Assembly (NCBI GenBank): GCA_029558905.1
Contig: JAKQCX010000035.1
Coordinates: 62,001-126,000 of the forward strand
Length of the DNA stretch: 64,000 nucleotides
Origin: Pseudomonadota bacterium
GTDB lineage: Bacteria > Pseudomonadota > Gammaproteobacteria > Burkholderiales > Thiobacillaceae
Direction of reading: 5' to 3'
The translations under genes and the position numbers were made by a program. Below the pieces are notes generated by a model that was not told the origin of the DNA, did no database searches, and worked only from the letters and a program-made list of their open reading frames with translations. Positions 32,216 through 41,391 of the stretch are shown piece after piece. Position 1 is the stretch's first letter, and every line of letters starts with the position of its first letter.

Positions 32216-33426
32216 GCCTTCTCCTCCACCGCATGGCGCGAGGGAAAGACCAGGCGCACGATGGTGCCGCCGGCGGGACGGCTTTCGATGCTCAGGTGGC
32301 CGTTCAGCTTGGCGGCGCGCTCGCGCATGATGGTCAGGCCGAAGCTCTTGCCCTTGCTGGTGGTGGCGTTCTGTTTCAGGCCCACGCCGTCATCCGCCAC
32401 GTTCACCACATACTGATCATCCTTGAGGTCCAGGGTCACCACCACATGGCGTGCCCGGGCGTGCTTGCAGATGTTGTACAGGGACTCCTGGATGATGTGG
32501 TAGACCTGCACCTCGTCTTCCGGCGTCAGCACCACGTCCTGGGCCACGTTGAGGAAATCCACGTCGGCGTTGGCCTTCCTGCTGAAGCTCTCGGCCAGTT
32601 CCTGCAGGGCCGGCACCAGGCCGCGTGGATCGATCCGGTCACGGAACTGGGAGATGAGGTTGCGCAGTTCCGAGTAGGCCATGTCCACCGCCTCTTCCAC
32701 ATCGCCCAGGTAACGATTGGTCTGTGCCTCGTCACCGCGCGCCAGGGCCTCGTTCAGCACGGACAGGCGCATCTTGGCATAGGCCAGGGTCTGGGCCAGG
32801 GAATCGTGGATCTGGTTGGCCAGCATGGTGCGCTCGTTCATGAGGGAGATGCGCATGTTCTCCCGCGTGAGGCGGCTGTTCTCCAGAGCCATGCCCAGGT
32901 GTTCGCTGATGGAGTTGAAGAGAAAGCGGATATCCTGGGGCAGAGGTACCGCGTCATCCATGAACAGGTTGTAGACCCCCATGACCCGGCCCTTGTGGCG
33001 CATGGGCACGGCATAGACCGTGCGGCACTCCTGCGCATAGTACAGATGGCGCACCTGCTTCTGGCAGGTCTCCATGACGTCCTCGAACTGCGCGTGCCGA
33101 TCCAGGGTGGCCTTGCCGCAGGCCCCGCACTCCAGGGGGACATAGCGCTCCTTCTCCACCAAGGCCGGGGCCAGGCCGATGGAACCGGCCAGGCGCCAGT
33201 GCGCGCCATCGGCGGTCAGTACACGCACGGCGCCGGCCTTGGCACCGGAGATGCGCACCATGATCTCCAGAAAGCGCATGAGCATCTGCTCTGTGTTGGC
33301 GTCGGAATTCATGCTGCTGGCGATTTCCGCCAACACCTCCACCACCGGCAGACGGTCGCCCGCGCGGGCACGCCGTGCCGGCGCGGGCTGCGCGCGACCG
33401 ATGCGGTCTACGGGAATGCTCTGCAC
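32212..33426 (-). CDS. NarX-like soluble GAF histidine kinase
   Basis: A kinase of about 404 residues with no membrane helices. It has a GAF domain with clustered cysteines (LECGACGKATLD, METCQKQ, AQECRTVYAVPM), a HisKA_3 segment ANQIHDSLAQTLAYAKMRL and an HATPase domain (ADDGVGLKQ, KSFGLTIMRERAAKL). It is close to the C-terminal half of NarX but lacks its periplasmic sensor. The start is uncertain: GTG at 33426 or TTG at 33432 are candidates; the first ATG is 33312. The cysteines could bind a cluster or sense redox. Confidence 0.85.
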   Translation of the reverse strand: MQSIPVDRIGRAQPAPARRARAGDRLPVVEVLAEIASSMNSDANTEQMLMRFLEIMVRISGAKAGAVRVLTADGAHWRLAGSIGLAPALVEKERYVPLECGACGKATLDRHAQFEDVMETCQKQVRHLYYAQECRTVYAVPMRHKGRVMGVYNLFMDDAVPLPQDIRFLFNSISEHLGMALENSRLTRENMRISLMNERTMLANQIHDSLAQTLAYAKMRLSVLNEALARGDEAQTNRYLGDVEEAVDMAYSELRNLISQFRDRIDPRGLVPALQELAESFSRKANADVDFLNVAQDVVLTPEDEVQVYHIIQESLYNICKHARARHVVVTLDLKDDQYVVNVADDGVGLKQNATTSKGKSFGLTIMRERAAKLNGHLSIESRPAGGTIVRLVFPSRHAVEEKA

Positions 33427-33523
33427 GTCCAAGGATGGGCCTGTGATCGGTGGGAAGGGGGTGCGCGAAGCGCCAACGTATGTTAGGACGCCGCCCCGCG
33501 CGGGGCAACGCCGTGCACCGGCA

Positions 33524-34771
33524 TCAGAACGTTTGTGTTGCCCTGTTGCGCGCCATGGGTGGGTTTTTCTCGAAATAGCGACGAATGCCATCGACGATGG
33601 CCGCTGCCATCTTGTCCTGGTAGGCCTCGTCGTTGAGGCGTTTTTCTTCCTCTGGATTGGAGATGAAGGCCGTCTCCACCAGGATGGAGGGGATGTCCGG
33701 AGCCTTGAGCACGGCAAACCCCGCCTGTTCCACATGGGCCTTGTGCAACCGGTTGATTTCTCCCAGCTGATCCAGCACCGCCTTGCCCAGCTTCAGACTG
33801 TCGGCGATCTGGGCGGTCTGCGACAGGTCGATGAGGGTCTGTTTCAGGTAGACATCCTGCACGTCGATGTTCACGCCACCGATGAGATCGGCCTCGTTTT
33901 CGCGCTTGGCCAGCCACTTGGCCGCCGCCGAGGTGGCGCCCTTTTCCGACAGGGCGAAGACCGAGGAACCCCGCGCATGGGGCTTGATGAAGGCATCGGC
34001 ATGCACGGATACGAACAGATCCGCCTGCACCCGCCGGGCCTTGTTCACACGCTCGTGCAGGGGGATGAAATAGTCGCCATCGCGCGTGAGGTAGGCCCGC
34101 ATGTTGGCTTGCTGGTCGATCATGGCCTTGAGGCGGCGGGCTATGGACAGGGTGATGTCCTTTTCCAGGGAACCGTTGGCCCCCTTGGCACCGGGATCCT
34201 CACCGCCATGACCCGCATCGATGGCCACGGTGACCAGGCGCACGTAACCGGAGGCGGCGGGCCCGGCGGCATCCTTGCCCCTGCCTGACACCGCTGCGGC
34301 CGCTGGCTCGGGTTCTCGCCCCGCATCCGCCCTGTCCTGGGACGGCGACGGGTCCCGCACGTCCACGCGCGCCGGGTACAGGTCCATGACCACGCGAAAA
34401 CCATAGTCCTCCACGGCCTTCAGGCTGAAGACCTGTGGCCGGATCTCGTTTTTCAGCTCCACCACCATGCGGGTGACACCCGGGCGGTTGCGCGCGACAC
34501 GTATGCCGGAAATGTATGGGTCCTGGGCCGAAACCTTGTCACCCAAGGCCGCCAGGATGGCTTCCGCTTCCACGCCTTCCATATCCAGCACCAGCCTGTG
34601 GGGGGCCCTCAGGCTGAAATACTTGTAACCCACGCCGGTGTCGAACTCCAGGGCCACGCGGCTGTATTCCGGCGAGGGCCAGATGCGCACGGCCTTCACC
34701 CCGGCCGCCTGCGCGCCGAGATGCAGGAAGAGGCCGAGCAGGCTCAGCAGGGTGACAAGCGTGCGATGCAT
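33524..34771 (-). CDS. amiC: N-acetylmuramoyl-L-alanine amidase AmiC-like
   Basis: A 415-residue periplasmic amidase that splits septal peptidoglycan. It has a signal peptide (residues 1-22), an AMIN domain (about 24-125), a low-complexity linker and an Amidase_3 domain with zinc and catalytic motifs VAIDAGHGGEDPGAKG, VSVHADAF and ILVETAFISNPEEE. Its strong GGAGGAGG ribosome site lies within the tsaE 3' end; the two genes overlap by 28 bases. Confidence 0.93.
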   Translation of the reverse strand: MHRTLVTLLSLLGLFLHLGAQAAGVKAVRIWPSPEYSRVALEFDTGVGYKYFSLRAPHRLVLDMEGVEAEAILAALGDKVSAQDPYISGIRVARNRPGVTRMVVELKNEIRPQVFSLKAVEDYGFRVVMDLYPARVDVRDPSPSQDRADAGREPEPAAAAVSGRGKDAAGPAASGYVRLVTVAIDAGHGGEDPGAKGANGSLEKDITLSIARRLKAMIDQQANMRAYLTRDGDYFIPLHERVNKARRVQADLFVSVHADAFIKPHARGSSVFALSEKGATSAAAKWLAKRENEADLIGGVNIDVQDVYLKQTLIDLSQTAQIADSLKLGKAVLDQLGEINRLHKAHVEQAGFAVLKAPDIPSILVETAFISNPEEEKRLNDEAYQDKMAAAIVDGIRRYFEKNPPMARNRATQTF

Positions 34772-35220
34772 ATCTTTCCCTCCTCCGTCAGTCCGTCCAG
34801 CCGGGCAGCACGCCCGGCACCCCTGAATTCCAGCCGTATCCGCACATCCGGCACGGGCAATCGCCCCGCTACCCTTTCAGGCCATTCCACCAGGCAGACA
34901 CCGCTCTGATCGAAGAATTCGCGGAAGCCTGCATCTTCCCACTCATCCGGATCGGCAATCCGATACAAATCAAAGTGATAAAGATTAAACCGCGACAACG
35001 TATAAAGTTCAACCAGAGTATAGGTCGGGCTTTTCACCCTGCCGTCGTAGCCCAGGCCACGCAGCAGCCCGCGGGCCAGGGTGGTCTTGCCCGAACCCAG
35101 GTCTCCCACCAGCCAGATGGACAGCCCCGGCACCAGTGCCTGGGCCAGACGCCCTCCCAAGGCCAGGGTAGCGGCTTCGTCGGGCAGATCCAGGCTCAGG
35201 CTATCATCGCCCCCATGCAT
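34744..35220 (-). CDS. tsaE: tRNA threonylcarbamoyladenosine ATPase TsaE
   Basis: A 158-residue P-loop protein (GDLGSGKTTLARGLLRGLG) needed with TsaB and TsaD for t6A37 modification of tRNA. Other family motifs are SPTYTLVELY and YHFDLYRI. The start at 35220 uses the ATGCAT palindrome that also contains the queG start on the other strand. The tsaE-amiC order is common in proteobacteria. Confidence 0.93.
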   Translation of the reverse strand: MHGGDDSLSLDLPDEAATLALGGRLAQALVPGLSIWLVGDLGSGKTTLARGLLRGLGYDGRVKSPTYTLVELYTLSRFNLYHFDLYRIADPDEWEDAGFREFFDQSGVCLVEWPERVAGRLPVPDVRIRLEFRGAGRAARLDGLTEEGKICIARLSPC

Positions 35221-36297
35221 CAGACGGCTACTCCCGAAACCCTGGAGGCAATGAAGCCCACGCTGCGACAATGCGCGTCGGAGCTGGGTTTTTCCGACCT
35301 GGGTTTTGCCACGGCAAGGCTGGAAGGGGCGGAAGAACGGCTCATGGACTGGCTGTCGGCAGGCTATCACGGCAGCATGGATTATATGGCCCGGCACGGC
35401 GCCACCCGGGCCCGCCCGACGGAACTGGTGCCTGGCACGTGCTCCATCCTCACGGCGCGCATGGACTATCCACCCGGCGCGCAAGAGGCCTGGTCCACCC
35501 TCGAAGACCCGCGACGGGCCTATGTGGCGCGCTATGCGCTGGGTCGGGATTACCACAAGCTCATGCGTCAGCGTCTGCAGAAGCTGGCGGGGCGCATAAC
35601 GGAGATCCTGGGCCCCTTCAGCTACCGTGCCTTCTCCGACAGTGCCCCGGTCATGGAGGTGGAGATCGCACGCCGCACCCGCCTGGGCTGGGAAGGCAAG
35701 CACACCCTGCTGCTCACGCGGCAGGGCTCCTGGTTCTTCCTCGGGGAGTTGTTCACCAGCCTGCCCTTCCAGCCGGATCCGCCCCATGTCCCCCATTGCG
35801 GCGATTGCCGGGCCTGCATCGAGGTCTGCCCCACCCAGGCCATCCGGAGCCCATACAGACTGGATGCACGGCGCTGCATTTCCTACCTCACGATCGAACA
35901 CGCGGGACCCATAGCGGTGGAACTGCGCCCGCTTCTGGGCAACCGCATCTACGGCTGCGACGACTGCCAGCTCATCTGTCCGTGGAACCGTTTCGCCCGA
36001 CCCCCAGCGCTGCCGGACTTCCTACCGCGCCACAACCTGGACCAGGCCAGCCTGCTGCAGCTCTTTGCCTGGGATGAGGCCACCTTCCTGGCTCGCCTGG
36101 AAGGCTCCCCCATCCGCCGCATCGGCCACGAGCGCTGGCTGCGCAACCTGGCCGTGGCCCTGGGCAATGCCCCGTACCGATCCGACATCGTCAGCGCCCT
36201 GGAGGCACGCGCGGATCACCCCTCGGCCCAGCTGCGCGAGCATCTACAATGGGCGCTGGAACGCCAACACCTTGCCCGCCGGAGCCCGTCCGCATGA
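35215..36297 (+). CDS. queG: Epoxyqueuosine reductase QueG
   Basis: A 360-residue cobalamin- and iron-sulfur-dependent enzyme that completes queuosine in tRNA. Ferredoxin motifs are CGDCRACIEVCPTQAI and CDDCQLICPWN; the N-terminal cobalamin domain has YHGSMDYMARHG and YPPGA. The first ATG is 35215 inside tsaE; a second in-frame ATG at 35251 would leave room for a leader. Its stop overlaps the murI start. Confidence 0.95.
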   Translation: MHQTATPETLEAMKPTLRQCASELGFSDLGFATARLEGAEERLMDWLSAGYHGSMDYMARHGATRARPTELVPGTCSILTARMDYPPGAQEAWSTLEDPRRAYVARYALGRDYHKLMRQRLQKLAGRITEILGPFSYRAFSDSAPVMEVEIARRTRLGWEGKHTLLLTRQGSWFFLGELFTSLPFQPDPPHVPHCGDCRACIEVCPTQAIRSPYRLDARRCISYLTIEHAGPIAVELRPLLGNRIYGCDDCQLICPWNRFARPPALPDFLPRHNLDQASLLQLFAWDEATFLARLEGSPIRRIGHERWLRNLAVALGNAPYRSDIVSALEARADHPSAQLREHLQWALERQHLARRSPSA

Positions 36298-37106
36298 ACC
36301 TGCGTCTCGACCCCTGCAGCCCCATCGGGGTGTTCGATTCCGGCGTGGGTGGCCTCACCGTGGTGCGCGCCCTGATGGAGCGCCTGCCCTTCGAGTCCAT
36401 CCATTACTTCGGCGACACGGCGCGCGTGCCCTATGGCATCAAGTCGGTACAGACCATCGCCCACTACACCACCCAGATCACCGAATTCCTGCTGGCCCGG
36501 CAGGTCAAGCTGCTGATCATCGCCTGCAACACCATGGCCGCCGTCTCCGCCCAGGTGGTGCGGGACCTCTCTCCTGCCCCCGTGCTGGACGTCATCGAGG
36601 CAGGCGCCCTGACGGCCCTGTCAGCCAGCCAGAACCTTCGCATCGGTGTCATCGGTACGCCCACCACCATCAACAGCAATGCCTATGCCCGGGCCATACA
36701 TGCCGTCGAGCCCCGGGCCCGGCTTACCTCCCAGGCCTGCGCCCTGTTCGTGCCCCTGGTGGAAGAAGGCTGGCTGGAACACCCCGTCACCCGCCTGACG
36801 GCCCAGGAATACCTGCGGCCCGTGCTGACGGAGGGCGTGGACACCCTGGTCCTGGGCTGCACCCACTATCCCCTGATCAAGCCCCTGCTGCAGGATGTGA
36901 CGGGCCCCGGGGTCACACTGGTGGATTCCGCCGACGCCATGGCGGAGCGTGCGGCCGCGCTGCTCACGGACATGAACCTGCACAGCCCGCGGCATGCCGC
37001 ACCGCAATATCACTACTGGATCACGGACGTGCCCCTGCGCTTCCAGGCCATAGGCGAGCGCTTCCTGGGCCGTGGCCTCGGCAATGTGCACGTCGTCGGT
37101 CTGTAA
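36294..37106 (+). CDS. murI: Glutamate racemase
   Basis: A 270-residue racemase that makes D-glutamate for peptidoglycan. Both catalytic cysteines are in place: IIACNTMAA and VLGCTHYPL. The nucleotide-like N-terminal motif is GVFDSGVGGLTVV. The ATG at 36294 overlaps the queG stop (ATGA). The gene ends 56 bases from the convergent iron permease. Confidence 0.96.
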   Translation: MNLRLDPCSPIGVFDSGVGGLTVVRALMERLPFESIHYFGDTARVPYGIKSVQTIAHYTTQITEFLLARQVKLLIIACNTMAAVSAQVVRDLSPAPVLDVIEAGALTALSASQNLRIGVIGTPTTINSNAYARAIHAVEPRARLTSQACALFVPLVEEGWLEHPVTRLTAQEYLRPVLTEGVDTLVLGCTHYPLIKPLLQDVTGPGVTLVDSADAMAERAAALLTDMNLHSPRHAAPQYHYWITDVPLRFQAIGERFLGRGLGNVHVVGL

Positions 37107-37162
37107 GGGCCGGCCGGGTTCCGCGGCGAGGACTTGCGTTCCCGCGACATCCGGCCATGCCT

Positions 37163-38365
37163 TCACACCACCTGTTCCCTACTTTCCTGGCGCCTCATGG
37201 CCATCGCCACCACCCGTATACCCAATACCAACAGCAGGGCCTGCGGCAACAGCGATTCTAGGGTTGGAAACACACCCAATAAGGAGAACTCCGGCGCCCA
37301 GGGCAGCCGGGTTGCAGGCACCCAGCCGGCAGTCTGCAATTCCACCACTCCCTTACCAGTAAAACTGAAAGCCAGCACATAGAGGAGCACCGCCGTCACA
37401 CCGAAGAACTGACCCAGGGGCAGGCGCCGGGAGCCGGAATTCAGGACCAGGTAGACGCCCGCAAGACTCATGGCGGCCACCAGGGCGCCGACCAACATGG
37501 CCAGACCCTGTCCCGGCTGGCCGACGATCAGGGCCTGGTAGAAGAGCACCGTCTCGGCACCTTCCCGGTACACCGCCAAAAAGCCAGCCAAGGCCAGGGC
37601 AACCAGGCTACCCCGGCTCACCGCTGCCTGGGCCCGGTGCTTGATGTAGGCCTGCCAGCGGGCCGCCTCCCGCTTGGCAAAGAGCCAATAGCTCACGTAG
37701 AACAGCACCCCGGCGGCGGCCAGCATGGAAACCCCCTCGATAATTTCCCGCGTGGCCCCTGAGTTGGCTACCAGCCTGGCCAGCGCCCAGGCGGAAATCA
37801 GGGACAAGGTCACAGCCGTCGCCACCCCGCCCCACAGGGCCCTTGCCTGGGCGATGGAGCCCTGCCGCCTGACGTAGGCGGCCAGGGCGGCCACGACGAG
37901 CAGGGCCTCCACGCCCTCCCGCAGCAGGATCAGGAAGCTTTGCAGCCCGGCGCTCCAGGGGTTGGCCTCGGTGGGCGCGCCGAAACGGGTCTTGACCTCC
38001 AGCAGGGCGATGCGCAGTTCATCCCAGGTGGCGCGCAGCTTCTCCGGCGCCGCGCCGCGCAGGGCCTGGGTGTTCAGAGCGGCGAAACGCGACTCCAGAT
38101 TCAGCTTGAGGTCGTTGTCCTTCAGGCCCAGTTCCAGTTCCAGGCCGCGCGCCTCGAACACCTCGAAGTACAGCGCCGACAGCTCAGTGCCGGTTTCCAG
38201 CCGGGCCTGAGGGGTATAGGCAGCCACTGCCGCGTCGCCGCGGGCGAGGATCTCGTCCACCACGGCGGCCACGTCCACCGGCCCCTGGGCCCGGGCGGGC
38301 GCGGGCATCATCCAGGACAACAGGGCCAGGACGAGAAACACGAGGGGCAGCAGTCTGGAGGGCAT
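37163..38365 (-). CDS. FTR1/EfeU-family iron permease
   Basis: A 400-residue membrane permease with an N-terminal signal and a periplasmic domain of about 110 residues, followed by about seven helices. The paired iron-translocation motifs are REGVE (149-153) and REGAE (267-271). The ATG at 38365 has an AAGGAAAG ribosome site; another ATG lies at 38383. No efeO or efeB neighbours are seen, so the electron or iron partner is unknown. Confidence 0.9.
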   Translation of the reverse strand: MPSRLLPLVFLVLALLSWMMPAPARAQGPVDVAAVVDEILARGDAAVAAYTPQARLETGTELSALYFEVFEARGLELELGLKDNDLKLNLESRFAALNTQALRGAAPEKLRATWDELRIALLEVKTRFGAPTEANPWSAGLQSFLILLREGVEALLVVAALAAYVRRQGSIAQARALWGGVATAVTLSLISAWALARLVANSGATREIIEGVSMLAAAGVLFYVSYWLFAKREAARWQAYIKHRAQAAVSRGSLVALALAGFLAVYREGAETVLFYQALIVGQPGQGLAMLVGALVAAMSLAGVYLVLNSGSRRLPLGQFFGVTAVLLYVLAFSFTGKGVVELQTAGWVPATRLPWAPEFSLLGVFPTLESLLPQALLLVLGIRVVAMAMRRQESREQVV

Positions 38366-38386
38366 GGCGGTCTTTCCTTGCAAAGG

Positions 38387-40429
38387 TCAGAAGGGGTTGG
38401 GCTTGAAGCGCCGGGCGGCGGCGCGGAAGGCGGCGGTGTCGGCGCCGGCCGGCGCGTAGCGCAGGCGGGTCCAAAGATGGATAACGGGCACGGCCAGGGG
38501 GGCCAGGTCAGGCCGGTCCGCTTCCAGTCGGGCGGCCAGCCGGCTGGGGCACTCGGCCGGATCAAGGACCACGCCGGCCTCCCGCAGGCGGCGGGCAAAG
38601 CCCCGCCAGGCCCGTTCGTCGGCAGGCACGGCGCGGCGTTCCTGCCAGCGGGACCAGGCCCAGCCAGCGCCGGACACGCCGGCCACGGCCAAGGCCAGGG
38701 CGGCCAACAACCACAGCCAGCCCGGCCCTTTCAGGCCCGCGCCGCTGATCCAGCGGGCCTGCCGGCCGCCGTCCAGGTGGATCACCCACTGGCCCAGCCA
38801 GTCCTCCAGGTCGGGCAGCTTGAGGCCGCCGCCGGCCGGGGCGGTGGCGGCCGGCCGGGCGATTTGCTCAGACGGTGCGGCGGCGGCCGGCGCCTGGGAC
38901 GGGCGGGGGGCGGCCTTGGGCTGCACGGCCTTGCCCGCCTCGCCGGCGAAACGCTCCGGCGCCACCAGGTCCGAGGGATCGGCCCGGCTCCAGCCCTGGC
39001 CCGGCAACCAGGCCTCAACCCAGGCGTGGGCGTGCTGGCGCTTGACCACCACGAAGTCGGTCAGGGCCATCAGCTTGCCGCCTCGGAACCCAGTGACCAA
39101 CCGGGCCGGAATACCCGCGGCACGTAGCAGTACGGTGAGGGCCCCCGCATACTGCTCGGCGTTGCCGGTCTTGTGCTCGAACCACAAACGATCATAGCCC
39201 TCTGGCCCGCCTGGAAATGGAGCATCCTCGGCATAGCGGTAGCCGCCCCGGTTCAATAGGGCCAGCGCAGTGGCGAAGGTCGTTCGGGGCTCCTCATATG
39301 CGTGCGACAGTTCGGCCCCCAGGGCCTTCAAGCGCGGATTGCCCGCGGGCAAGGCCAGGGCGCGACGGCGCAAGTCCGCGTCCAAGGGCTGTGCATCCCG
39401 GTAGCGCAGCCAGGATTTCAGCCTATAAGTGCTCTCTTCCCGCATGGGTGTGATGGACATCACCTGCCAATCCCGCGAAATGTAGGATTCCGTGGTCAGC
39501 CCCGCCGGTACGTCCAGGCCGAATAGCCAAAGACCACCGTGGGGCGATAGGCGCACGGAGTAATCCGTGAGCTGCCGGGCTTCGGCCAGGCTGTCCTTGA
39601 AGGACGTGCTGCGACGCCAGCCCTCCTTCAACATGCGGGCACGATTGGGGAAATCCGCGTCCAAGTGCCATGCCTGGCCATCGTAGTCGTAGAACACGGG
39701 GCCGCGCCAATACAACAAGGCAGTGGCCGGTACGTAGTTCTTGAACTCCGCCACCAGCACTGGCCGTTCGCTGCCTGGTCCGTGCAGTGAACTGCCTCCC
39801 GGTTTCAGGGTAGTGGACATGCCCAGACCCGTCTGGCCCTTCTCAGCGAACACGGTAAGAGGCAGGCCCAGGGTATATCCCACGTCCCATAAGGGGCCAG
39901 GAATGCGCGGGAAGAAGATGAACAGGACCACGGCCAAGGGAGCAGCCAGGGCCAGGCGCTTGAGGGCGTTGCCCAGCCGTGCGCCAGCGCCACCCACCCG
40001 CGCGTGGAAAGCGGCCAGCGCAAGCACCAGGCCCACCGTCACCCAAATAAAGCCCAGCAGGTCCTGCCAGGCCAGGATACCCAGGGCCAAGGCCAGCAAG
40101 GACGCAGCGACCACCAAACGGTGTTCGCCATCCACGCGCGACTCGGCCCACTTCAGAGACAGGACCGCCAGCAGGCCGACACGGATGGCCAATCCCACAC
40201 CACCATGGAACCAGGCCGCTCCCGTCAAGATCACCAGCAGCACCAGACGCGCACCCGCAACGGCCAATGCTGGCCAGGCGGGCGGCAGGATCCGGCTCAT
40301 ACAGGCCAAGATCAATCCAGCCAGGGCCCAGGTGGGTAACGCGGGCGCGTGGCCCGCCAATGCCAAGGCCAGCAGCAGACCACTCCAAGACGGGGGGGCG
40401 GCGAACCACGGCAGAATGGAGCGCGTCAT
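38387..40429 (-). CDS. TgpA-like membrane transglutaminase homologue, nucleophile replaced
   Basis: A 680-residue protein. It has about seven N-terminal helices (DUF3488 region, residues 10-180), a periplasmic transglutaminase-like domain (about 320-490) and a C-terminal helix with a DUF4129-like tail. The family's catalytic cysteine lies in a GxCEHY motif. Here the aligned segment is TGNAEQYAG, with Ala424 in the cysteine position, while His468 (HAHAW) and Asp484 (ADPSD) remain. It is the last gene of a MoxR-DUF58-TgpA set with overlapping stops and starts. Confidence 0.88.
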   Translation of the reverse strand: MTRSILPWFAAPPSWSGLLLALALAGHAPALPTWALAGLILACMSRILPPAWPALAVAGARLVLLVILTGAAWFHGGVGLAIRVGLLAVLSLKWAESRVDGEHRLVVAASLLALALGILAWQDLLGFIWVTVGLVLALAAFHARVGGAGARLGNALKRLALAAPLAVVLFIFFPRIPGPLWDVGYTLGLPLTVFAEKGQTGLGMSTTLKPGGSSLHGPGSERPVLVAEFKNYVPATALLYWRGPVFYDYDGQAWHLDADFPNRARMLKEGWRRSTSFKDSLAEARQLTDYSVRLSPHGGLWLFGLDVPAGLTTESYISRDWQVMSITPMREESTYRLKSWLRYRDAQPLDADLRRRALALPAGNPRLKALGAELSHAYEEPRTTFATALALLNRGGYRYAEDAPFPGGPEGYDRLWFEHKTGNAEQYAGALTVLLRAAGIPARLVTGFRGGKLMALTDFVVVKRQHAHAWVEAWLPGQGWSRADPSDLVAPERFAGEAGKAVQPKAAPRPSQAPAAAAPSEQIARPAATAPAGGGLKLPDLEDWLGQWVIHLDGGRQARWISGAGLKGPGWLWLLAALALAVAGVSGAGWAWSRWQERRAVPADERAWRGFARRLREAGVVLDPAECPSRLAARLEADRPDLAPLAVPVIHLWTRLRYAPAGADTAAFRAAARRFKPNPF

Positions 40430-41391
40430 GATTCCCTGTACCGGGCAAGAGCCGTCAGGCAGGCATGGCGATGGGCCTCGCCACTATCAGGCTCCAGACA
40501 CTGCTCGCCAAGGCGCATGCCCCATTCCCGCCCTGCCTCTTCCGCAGCCAGCACCTGTCCCGCGAGGCGGGACAAACGCGCCTCCAGCCCGCCGACCTCC
40601 CCCGCAAGATCCAACCACACCGCGGCGCTACCCTGGCCGCCATCGAACTGGTTTACCACCAGATCGTCCCGCTTGGCCGCGACCTTCCAGTTCACCCGCA
40701 CCAGGGGATCACCAGGTCGGTAGGGGCGAATGCCTTCCAGGGCATCGCCTCCCATGTGACGGTGGGCCGGCTCACCCCACGCACCTGGCAGGGCCACCCC
40801 CCGCTCCACGGCGGGATAAATCAAGACCGTAGCCTTCCGCGCCGACCGGGACATTCGCCACAGTCCCAGACTATCGGTGGCCGTCAGTCTGAGGTCGTCC
40901 AGTACGTGTTCACCCCGCTCTAGGCCTGGTACCGGCAGGACCAGCCGCGTTTGACCTCGAGCCGGAACCTCGTTCACTGGGCCATTCAGCCGCCGCCAAG
41001 ACAGGCTCAGACCCTGCGCTGCACGCCGGCTGTCCACGCGGACATGAAGCACCGGGATCTCTCCCGCGTGGGCCGATACGGTGCGGACCTCCCCCACATT
41101 CACCCCGGCCAGGTTACGCCATGCCTCCCAGGCAGCCTGCCCCCATGCCGCCAGCACGAAAAAAGCCATGGCAAAGATCAGGTTATTGGCATAGTTGATG
41201 GCCGTGAGCAGCAGCAGCAGGGTCGTCAACAATAGAAAGACGCCGCCGGGCGTGGGGTACAGGCCAGTCCACAAATGACGCTGCGTGGCGTCCAACCCGG
41301 AAGGGTCACGCACAACCCTCACCGAGGAGGCTGCTCCGCTTCCTGAGGGGCTCGGCAAATACTCCGAGGGCTTCCTGGAAAGTGAATTCAC
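40426..41391 (-). CDS. DUF58 family protein
   Basis: A 321-residue membrane-anchored protein with two N-terminal helices (about residues 45-85) and the DUF58 signature GIRPYRPGDPLVRVNWKVAA. These proteins occur beside MoxR ATPases and TgpA and are thought to be chaperoned partners. It starts with GTG at 41391 overlapping the moxR stop, and overlaps the next gene by 4 bases. Confidence 0.9.
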   Translation of the reverse strand: MNSLSRKPSEYLPSPSGSGAASSVRVVRDPSGLDATQRHLWTGLYPTPGGVFLLLTTLLLLLTAINYANNLIFAMAFFVLAAWGQAAWEAWRNLAGVNVGEVRTVSAHAGEIPVLHVRVDSRRAAQGLSLSWRRLNGPVNEVPARGQTRLVLPVPGLERGEHVLDDLRLTATDSLGLWRMSRSARKATVLIYPAVERGVALPGAWGEPAHRHMGGDALEGIRPYRPGDPLVRVNWKVAAKRDDLVVNQFDGGQGSAAVWLDLAGEVGGLEARLSRLAGQVLAAEEAGREWGMRLGEQCLEPDSGEAHRHACLTALARYRES

